A DNA stretch of 9,978 nucleotides from the NCBI GenBank assembly GCA_947177375.1, contig CAMWUF010000017.1:1-9978 (forward strand). Direction: 5' to 3'. The notes beneath the pieces are model-generated. The model had not been told where the DNA came from. It saw nothing but the letters and a program-made list of their open reading frames with translations, and searched no databases. Both the position numbers and the translations under genes were made by a program. The stretch is from an uncultured Ruminococcus sp. Lineage in GTDB: Bacteria > Bacillota > Clostridia > Oscillospirales > Ruminococcaceae. Of the stretch, positions 4,028-9,978 are shown in pieces (positions within the stretch are counted from its first letter, which is position 1; each line of letters begins with the position of its first letter).

Positions 4028-5701
4028 ATGAAGTTATTTCAAAAAATTTCATCTGCTGTAACAGCTTGTGCATTAACAATTTCTATGACAGCTGGAAGCA
4101 GTATGGCATTATTATCCAGTGTCAAAGCAGCAGACCAATCAGCAATTGATATTGTCAATGCAATGGGCATGGGTTGGAATTTAGGTAATACGTTTGATTG
4201 CCATAGCACAAGAGGCTGGACAACCGATACAGAAACAGCTTGGGGCAATCCTACAACGACACAGGATATGATTTCTGCAATTAAAGCGTCTGGTTTTGAT
4301 TCTGTTCGTATTCCAATCACATGGTATGAAAATCTTGCAGATACTTCCACATATGATATTGATGATGCCTATCTGGCACGTATCAAAGAAGTGGTAGATT
4401 ATGCCTATGCAAATGACATGTATGTAATTATTAATATGCATTGGGACTGGATTTCAGACGGTAGTCTGTGGCTAAATCAAGGCATGAATGCACTCCCACA
4501 GTACCAGACAATGTGGACAGAAATTGCAAATTATTTCAAAGACTATGACAGTCATTTAGTATTTGAAAGCATGAATGAAGTAACATTTGAATATGATGTG
4601 TTAAATAATTTTAATCAGAGCTTTGTAGATTTAGTAAGAAAATCAGGCGGTAATAATGAAAACAGATTATTATTATTAGCTGGCAAAAATGACGATTTGG
4701 CACAAACTTGTACAGATAGCTATGTCGTGCCTGATGATAATATGGTTGCTGTATCAATTCATTATTATACGCCGTCAACATTCTGTGTTGCTAATATTGA
4801 TTCTACATGGGGACATGCAGAAACTTGGGGAACAGAAACAGAAATACAAGATTTATATAATAATTTTAATAAAATGAAAGCCACTTTTGTTGATAAGGGC
4901 ATTCCAGTTATCGTAGGCGAATACGGTGTACTCACACAGGAAAAAGACCAGAAAAATAAAGATGATGTAGTGAAATATTTAAAAACAGTTGCTTCTACGG
5001 CATTAGCAATTGACGGCATTAGTGCATATCTTTGGGACGCAGGCAATGCAGGCGATATGCAATTTTTTGATAGAAAAAATCTGACTTGGTTTCGTTCAGA
5101 TATTCAAAACATGTATAAAGATTTGAAAGCAAATGGTTCTAATTTAAGTTTTAATTATAGTTCAACCAAAGAAGTTACAATTCCATTAGCATCTTATAAA
5201 GATGAAAACGGCTATACAGTGAATATTGCTGGTTATGGTGCGAATGGTGAAAAACTGGAGAAAGTAATTTTAAATGGCAAATTAACAGGCGAAGAAGCAG
5301 CAGGTTATGGCATTGGATTTTCAGCAACAAGAGGCGGTCAATCTGGACAATGGACATCTGAAACAGCTAGTCTTACAGCAGATGGCACTGGCACAGCGGT
5401 ATTTGATGGCATATTCTCTGGTGAAAATGGCGATGAAGCATATGAATTTGAATTTAATTATTTACAGATTCAAAACTGGTGGGGCGGTACAGCAGATTTA
5501 GAATCTGTTACATTAGTATTTGATAAAGAAATTACAACTGTTACTGTAGAAGAAGGCGTTGTTAAGCCACCAACTCCAACAGAGCCTGAAACACCAGCAC
5601 CAACAGAGCCTGAAACATCAGCACCAACAGAGCCTGAAACAACAGCACCTACAGATCATGATACAACTGCTCAAACAGAGCATGATACAACTGCTTCATA
5701 A
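4028..5701 (+). CDS. Secreted GH5 endoglucanase (subfamily 4-like) with C-terminal binding module, ending before its dockerin
   Basis: A 557-residue extracellular glycoside hydrolase acting on beta-glucans such as cellulose. Residues 1-35 form a signal peptide, probably cut after VKA. Residues 40-370 are a GH5 TIM barrel with GMGWNLGNTFD, ETAWGNP, VRIPITW and NMHWDW (His138). The acid/base is Glu184 in SMNE, SIHYY contains His245, and the nucleophile is Glu298 in VIVGEYG. Residues 385-505 look like a beta-sandwich carbohydrate-binding module; I cannot assign its family. A linker of five 8-residue units (TEPETxAP, then T[DE]HDTTA) follows. AAGGAG (4011-4016) lies 11 nt before the ATG. The frame ends at TAA (5699-5701), but the same frame then encodes a dockerin to 5914, so the stop appears to cut the cellulosome anchor off. 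If the stop holds, the enzyme is free. Subfamily 4 is judged from motifs only. Confidence 0.93.
   Translation: MKLFQKISSAVTACALTISMTAGSSMALLSSVKAADQSAIDIVNAMGMGWNLGNTFDCHSTRGWTTDTETAWGNPTTTQDMISAIKASGFDSVRIPITWYENLADTSTYDIDDAYLARIKEVVDYAYANDMYVIINMHWDWISDGSLWLNQGMNALPQYQTMWTEIANYFKDYDSHLVFESMNEVTFEYDVLNNFNQSFVDLVRKSGGNNENRLLLLAGKNDDLAQTCTDSYVVPDDNMVAVSIHYYTPSTFCVANIDSTWGHAETWGTETEIQDLYNNFNKMKATFVDKGIPVIVGEYGVLTQEKDQKNKDDVVKYLKTVASTALAIDGISAYLWDAGNAGDMQFFDRKNLTWFRSDIQNMYKDLKANGSNLSFNYSSTKEVTIPLASYKDENGYTVNIAGYGANGEKLEKVILNGKLTGEEAAGYGIGFSATRGGQSGQWTSETASLTADGTGTAVFDGIFSGENGDEAYEFEFNYLQIQNWWGGTADLESVTLVFDKEITTVTVEEGVVKPPTPTEPETPAPTEPETSAPTEPETTAPTDHDTTAQTEHDTTAS
5576..5695 (+). repeat. five 24-bp tandem units encoding the Thr/Pro/Glu linker
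   Basis: Three near-identical 24-bp units (5576-5599, 5600-5623, 5624-5647; core acagagcctgaaaca) are followed by two more diverged units (5648-5671, 5672-5695) sharing catgatacaactgct. They encode the linker and end one codon before the TAA. Such arrays vary in copy number by slippage. Confidence 0.85.
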
Positions 5702-5917
5702 GCTAATCGTACTCGTGATGCTAACTGTGATAATGCGATTGATATTTTAGATGTTATTACAATGAATAAAACAATTTTAGGACAAAGACTTATGAACATA
5801 CAAGAATTAAAAAATTCTGATTTGAATAAAAATGGCAAGGTAGACCCTGAAGAATCTCTTGCAGTTATGAATTATATTGTAAAATTAATCACTGCTGAGG
5901 AACTTGCAAATTTCTGA
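5702..5917 (+). pseudogene. Dockerin domain cut off from the GH5 enzyme by an in-frame TAA
   Basis: Seventy-one codons in the cellulase frame, from just after its TAA to a TGA at 5915-5917. They encode a type I-like dockerin with both calcium-binding repeats: DANCDNAIDILD (D, N, D, D, D at loop positions 1, 3, 5, 9, 12) followed by the helix VITMNKTILG, then DLNKNGKVDPEE (D, N, N, D, E) followed by SLAVMNYIVKLI. Dockerins bind cohesins on scaffoldins and anchor enzymes in cellulosomes. No further stop or frameshift is present, so the loss is recent, the stop is read through, or a single base was misread. TAA is one substitution from CAA, GAA, AAA or TCA. No ribosome binding site or start codon suggests separate translation. 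Confidence 0.85.
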
Positions 5918-5940
5918 TTATTTAATATCATAAATTATAA

Positions 5941-5967
5941 AAAATGGAGCTGACAGCTCCATTTTTT
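5941..5967. terminator. bidirectional terminator between cellulase and ABC exporter genes
   Basis: AAAATGGAGCT (5941-5951) pairs perfectly with AGCTCCATTTT (5955-5965) around GAC. A T run follows on the plus strand and an A run precedes it, so it serves both converging genes. Confidence 0.93.
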
Positions 5968-5979
5968 ATATTTTTATCA

Positions 5980-7779
5980 TCATGCAAATTGTGCATTGTA
6001 TAAATCTGCATAGAAACCTTTTTGTTGCATAAGTGCATCATGATTGCCCTGTTCAATAATATCACCATCTTTCATGACAAGAATTAAATCCGCATTACGA
6101 ATGGTACTTAATCTATGTGCAATCACAAAACTTGTTCTGCCTTTCATTAAATTATCCATAGCTTTTTGAATTCTTTGTTCTGTGCGGGTATCTACAGAAG
6201 AAGTTGCTTCATCTAAAATCAATACAGGACTATCTGCGAGAATTGCTCTTGCAATTGTAAGAAGCTGTCTTTGTCCGATAGAAATATTCGTAGCATCTTC
6301 ATTTAATTCAAAATCATACCCATTTGGCAAAGTGCGAATAAAATGGTCAGCATGTGCTGATTTTGCAGCAGCAATTACTTCTTCATCAGTTGCGTCCAGT
6401 CTGCCATAACGGAGATTTTCCATAATAGTTCCCTTAAATAGCCACGTTTCCTGAAGTACCATGCCAAATGCATGATGCAATTCATTACGGTTATAATTTT
6501 TTAAATTAAAACCATCTAATTTAATTTCGCCTTGATTCACATCATAGAAACGCATAAGCAATTTTACAATTGTTGTTTTTCCTGCACCAGTAGGACCAAC
6601 AATTGCAATTTGCTGTCCTTGGTTCACATGTGCATTAAAATCTTTAATAATTATCTGTTCTGGATTGTATCCAAATGCGACATGTTGAAAATCTACAATG
6701 CCTTTTACTTGATTAACAGATACAGCATGTTCTGTTATCTGGTCTTCTTCCTGTTCTTCTAAAAATTCAAATACACGTTCTACAGCAGCAACCATAGATT
6801 GCATCATATTAGTCACTTGTGCCAATTGTTGCATAGGCTGTGTGAAATTTCTGACATAAGTAATAAATGCTTGAATATCACCAATTTGAATTGTTCCCTT
6901 AATGGCAAGAAACGCACCTGAAATAGCAACACCAGCATAGCCTAAATTTCCCACAAACTGCATAACAGGCATCATCAGACCAGATAAAAACTGTGATTTC
7001 CAAGCAGATTCAAAAAGCATATCATTTGTATTATGAAATGCATGAATCACATCATTTTCTTTGCCGAATGCTTTCACAACTAAATGTCCAGAATAATTTT
7101 CTTCTACCTGTCCATTGATATGACCTAAATATTCTTGTTGTTGTTTAAAATATTTCTGAGATTTTTTCATCACAACACTGATAAAACTTAAACTGATTGG
7201 AAGAATTAACAAAGTAATCAGTGTCATTAAAGGACTGATACTTAACATCATGATAACAACACCAATCATTGTAGTCACAGAAGTAATTAACTGTGTCACA
7301 CTTTGATTAAAGCCATTTCCAAACATATCAACATCATTTGTAATACGGGAAAGCACTTCGCCATTTGTTCGGCTTTCAAAATATTTCATAGGCATACGAT
7401 TCATTTTTTCTGTTAATTCTTTTCGTAATTTATAGCAAAGCTTTTGTGTAATGCCTGTCATCGTAAAACTTTGAATCATACTAAAAAGAAAACTAACACC
7501 ATATAAGCATATGACGATGATTAAAATTTTTCCAATATAAGAAAAATCAATTTCTCCACTGCCTGTAATTTTTCCCATGATTCCTTCTGATAAAGCTGTT
7601 GTTGCTTTGCCTAAAATCTTAGGAGAAACAATATTAAAAACAGCACTTAGAACTGCACAAAACATAACAGCAACAACGCCGATTTTATAGCCTCCCAAAT
7701 AATTAATAATTTTCTTAATAGTCCCCTTAAAATCTTTGGCTCTTGCAGTCGGGTCTCCTCTCCGTCCCATTGGTGGCAT
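5980..7779 (-). CDS. ABC exporter half-transporter, catalytic-site subunit (fused membrane and ATPase domains)
   Basis: A 599-residue inner-membrane half-transporter. Residues 1-25 are a basic cytoplasmic lead (PPMGRRGDP). Six membrane helices span about 30-325, and the ATPase domain about 360-599. It has Walker A GPTGAGKT (395-402), Q-loop Gln443, signature ISIGQ (499-503), Walker B VLILDE with catalytic Glu524, and H-loop His555. Glu and His are intact, but the signature departs from LSGGQ; family members usually read xSQGQ. Its ATG overlaps the stop of the upstream gene by one base (TAATG) with AAAGGAGG before it, so the two are translationally coupled. The upstream partner has the complementary defect, as in TM287/288-type heterodimeric multidrug exporters. 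The substrate cannot be read from sequence; drug, lipid or peptide export are all possible. The terminator is at 5941-5967. Confidence 0.95.
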   Translation of the reverse strand: MPPMGRRGDPTARAKDFKGTIKKIINYLGGYKIGVVAVMFCAVLSAVFNIVSPKILGKATTALSEGIMGKITGSGEIDFSYIGKILIIVICLYGVSFLFSMIQSFTMTGITQKLCYKLRKELTEKMNRMPMKYFESRTNGEVLSRITNDVDMFGNGFNQSVTQLITSVTTMIGVVIMMLSISPLMTLITLLILPISLSFISVVMKKSQKYFKQQQEYLGHINGQVEENYSGHLVVKAFGKENDVIHAFHNTNDMLFESAWKSQFLSGLMMPVMQFVGNLGYAGVAISGAFLAIKGTIQIGDIQAFITYVRNFTQPMQQLAQVTNMMQSMVAAVERVFEFLEEQEEDQITEHAVSVNQVKGIVDFQHVAFGYNPEQIIIKDFNAHVNQGQQIAIVGPTGAGKTTIVKLLMRFYDVNQGEIKLDGFNLKNYNRNELHHAFGMVLQETWLFKGTIMENLRYGRLDATDEEVIAAAKSAHADHFIRTLPNGYDFELNEDATNISIGQRQLLTIARAILADSPVLILDEATSSVDTRTEQRIQKAMDNLMKGRTSFVIAHRLSTIRNADLILVMKDGDIIEQGNHDALMQQKGFYADLYNAQFA

Positions 7780-9978
7780 TAAAATTCCTCCTTTCTTGCA
7801 ATGCTTGCACGGAATTCCGCTTCTGAAAGCTGAGACTGTGCAATTAGCTTATATTCTTCACAAGCTTCAACAAGTTCCTGATGTGTGCCTTTGCCAATAA
7901 TTTTCCCTTCTTCCAGAACAATAATTTGCTCTGCATTTAAAATCGTACTAACACGTTGTGCAACAATGATTACAACAGAATCTTTTGTTTTTTCTGCAAG
8001 TGCTTTCCGAAGTGCCATATCTGTTTTAAAATCCAGTGCAGAAAAACTATCATCAAAAATATATATTTTTGGGTGTCTTGCAATGGCTCTTGCAATGGAT
8101 AATCTTTGTTTCTGTCCGCCTGATACGTTTGTACCACCCTGTGAAATTTTACTATGATAACCGTCTGCTTTTTCTGTAATAAATTCACTAGCCTGTGCAA
8201 TAGATGCCGCTTCTTCAATCTCTGCTGAACTAGCATTTGATGCACCATAAGCAATATTAGAGCTAATATCTCCAGAAAATAAAATTGCCTTTTGTGGAAC
8301 ATACCCTATTTGTCCTCTTAATGTTTCAATTGACATATTTCTGACATCTATGCCGTTGATAGAAACAGAACCACTTGTAACATCAAAAAATCTTGGTATT
8401 AGCTTTACAAGTGTAGATTTTCCGCAACCAGTACTTCCAATAATTGCTGTTGTTTTTCCTGCTTCTGCTATAAAATCAATATCTGTAAGAACATTTTCAT
8501 CACTATCAGGATATTTAAAATTAACATGATGAAATGCAATTGTTGGTTGATTACTAATAACAGTACTTGCATTTTCTTGATTTATAATTTTTATTTCTGT
8601 ATCTAATACTTCTTGAATACGGTCTGCAGCAACACCTGCTCTGGGAAGCATAATAGAAATCATAGTCAGCATTAAAAATCCCATAATAATTAACATCGCA
8701 TAAGTAATAAATGCAGTCATTGCACCAACTTCAAGAACACCTTCATTAATTTTTTGTGATGCAATCCAGACAATTAAAACAGATATACCGTTCATAATTA
8801 ACATTAATGCAGGCATCATGCATGACATTGTTCTATTTGTAAAAAGCATAATTTTAGTCAGATTTTTATTTGCATCATCGAAACGTTCTTCTTCTTGTTT
8901 TTCTCTGCCAAATGCACGGATAACAGGAATACCTGTTAAAATTTCTCTTGCAACAAGATTAACTTTATCTACAAGTGTTTGCATGATTTTAAATTTTGGC
9001 ATCGCAATTGTCATTAACACAGCAATTAAGCATAATACTAATGCAATTGCTAGTACAATGACCCAATTCATTCCAGAATCATATTTTTTAATATTAATAA
9101 TACCACCAATTGCCAAAATTGGTGCATAAAGTACCATTCTAAGCAACATTACTGTGACCATTTGAATCTGTTGTATATCGTTGGTTGTTCTGGTAATCAA
9201 AGAAGCAGTAGAAAATTTATCCAGTTCTGCATTAGAAAAATGAATAATTTTGCAAAATATTTTATTTCTCAAATCACGCCCGACACCAGCAGCTGTTCTG
9301 GAAGCCAGTAATCCTACTAGAATTGCTGCAATTGCCATAATCAAAGCCATACATAGCATTTTTGCACCAGTAGACCAAAGATAATTTGTCTGTATCTGTT
9401 CTATATCTATTCCACAAAGTTCATACTGTTCACTTGCAAATTGTTTTGCCATAGAAAAAATAATAGAATCTCCAAGCGAAGCTATTTTTTCTGCGAATAC
9501 ATTCCTAATATCTAATAATAATCTATCACTTGTAATATCAACCCCTAAATCTTCCATAATTTTTTTCATGGATTGAAATTGTTCTATCTGTTCAGGTGTC
9601 ATTGTACTGGAATCAATTGCTGACATATCTATATTAGAAAAATTAGAAAAATCTAAATTTTTCAATTCTGCATTCTGCTGAGAAGTCATCATATAGACAA
9701 TGGCAATTACCTGTGAAAATTCATTATCTAAATTTTCCCATGTTTCTTTTTCTGTAGAATTCAGCTTGTAATAGGCATTGCTTGTATCAAAAAAATAAGC
9801 TTTTTCCCAATCTGCTTTTTCAGATTCGCTTAAAAAAAGCTCTATTTCTTGAAAACCATTTTCTGTGAGATATTCAGGAACAGCGTGTTCAATTCCTGCA
9901 TTGGAAATTCCGACATCAATTAAATTAGATGTATAATCTGGCAAAGATAAATCACAGAATGCTTGCACAATTAAAATC
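7779..9978 (-). CDS. ABC exporter half-transporter, degenerate-site subunit (partial, start outside window)
   Basis: At least 732 residues; the frame is still open at the window edge. The GTG at 9968 falls inside the first membrane helix (ILIVQAFCDLSLPDY), so the true start lies beyond 9978. Numbering from that codon, a long extracytoplasmic acidic insert (about 20-195) follows the first helix. Further helices span to about 445, and the ATPase domain covers about 470-729. Walker A is GSTGCGKST (511-519), the signature is a good VSGGQ (615-619), Walker B is IYIFDD with Asp640 in place of the catalytic Glu, and the H-loop has Gln671 (VAQRVST) in place of His. This is the normal pattern for the non-catalytic half of heterodimeric exporters, pairing with the next gene, which starts one base into its stop codon. 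The large insert is common in clostridial members; its role is unknown. Confidence 0.94.
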   Translation of the reverse strand, partial: ILIVQAFCDLSLPDYTSNLIDVGISNAGIEHAVPEYLTENGFQEIELFLSESEKADWEKAYFFDTSNAYYKLNSTEKETWENLDNEFSQVIAIVYMMTSQQNAELKNLDFSNFSNIDMSAIDSSTMTPEQIEQFQSMKKIMEDLGVDITSDRLLLDIRNVFAEKIASLGDSIIFSMAKQFASEQYELCGIDIEQIQTNYLWSTGAKMLCMALIMAIAAILVGLLASRTAAGVGRDLRNKIFCKIIHFSNAELDKFSTASLITRTTNDIQQIQMVTVMLLRMVLYAPILAIGGIINIKKYDSGMNWVIVLAIALVLCLIAVLMTIAMPKFKIMQTLVDKVNLVAREILTGIPVIRAFGREKQEEERFDDANKNLTKIMLFTNRTMSCMMPALMLIMNGISVLIVWIASQKINEGVLEVGAMTAFITYAMLIIMGFLMLTMISIMLPRAGVAADRIQEVLDTEIKIINQENASTVISNQPTIAFHHVNFKYPDSDENVLTDIDFIAEAGKTTAIIGSTGCGKSTLVKLIPRFFDVTSGSVSINGIDVRNMSIETLRGQIGYVPQKAILFSGDISSNIAYGASNASSAEIEEAASIAQASEFITEKADGYHSKISQGGTNVSGGQKQRLSIARAIARHPKIYIFDDSFSALDFKTDMALRKALAEKTKDSVVIIVAQRVSTILNAEQIIVLEEGKIIGKGTHQELVEACEEYKLIAQSQLSEAEFRASIARKEEF

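Noticed and set aside
5699..5701. TAA reassigned as a sense codon
   Set aside because: ymdB, spoVS, gpr, rpsT and others in the window end properly at TAA, so the code is standard.

Overview
The window is AT-rich DNA from a low-GC, spore-forming, plant-fibre-degrading Firmicute, most likely Ruminococcus or a close relative in the Oscillospiraceae. The evidence is the spore genes spoVS and gpr, the ymdB-spoVS and rpsT/gpr pairings known from Bacillus and clostridia, and a secreted GH5 cellulase followed by a Ruminococcus-like dockerin. There are no tRNA or rRNA genes, no transposase and no cas genes.

Layout. 1-1225: ymdB-type phosphodiesterase, then spoVS with its own sigma-A-like promoter and terminator. 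1237-1530: a small unrecognised gene on the minus strand. 1535-1801: a four-repeat, three-spacer CRISPR array with type I-E geometry (28-nt repeats, exact 61-nt period), enclosed by a 22-bp inverted repeat (20/22 matching) and by two inward-facing promoters. 1895-2551: a GTG-started XRE-type HTH regulator, then a DUF378 small membrane protein. 2605-2859: rpsT (minus strand). 3064-3915: gpr. 4028-5917: a GH5 endoglucanase whose dockerin lies in the same frame after a TAA stop. 5980-9978: two overlapping minus-strand genes for a heterodimeric ABC exporter; the first gene of the pair runs off the window edge.

The most unusual feature is the array. All three spacers resemble the three genes that follow it. 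Spacer 1 matches rpsT at 28/33 positions, in codon phase, and all five differences are synonymous. Spacer 2 encodes GFYPRLESITK, against GFFPRLEAIAK in the adjacent HTH gene. Spacer 3, read on the minus strand, encodes WGLVGMFEFEL, against WGLIGIFEFDL in the DUF378 gene. The simplest reading is that the spacers were captured from the homologous chromosomal locus of a related bacterium. The array would then be directed against a relative's version of its own neighbourhood, acting as a recombination barrier, as an allele-replacing (drive-like) element, or as a regulator of its own locus. Read on the minus strand, a perfect-consensus promoter (TTGACA-17-TATAAT) lies just outside the array. Its spacer holds an 18-bp perfect palindrome, and the HTH gene diverges from it, so repression by that regulator is plausible.

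The second notable point is the in-frame stop between the cellulase linker and an intact 71-codon dockerin tail. The enzyme is therefore predicted to be secreted free rather than bound to a cellulosome, unless the stop is read through or is a sequencing error.
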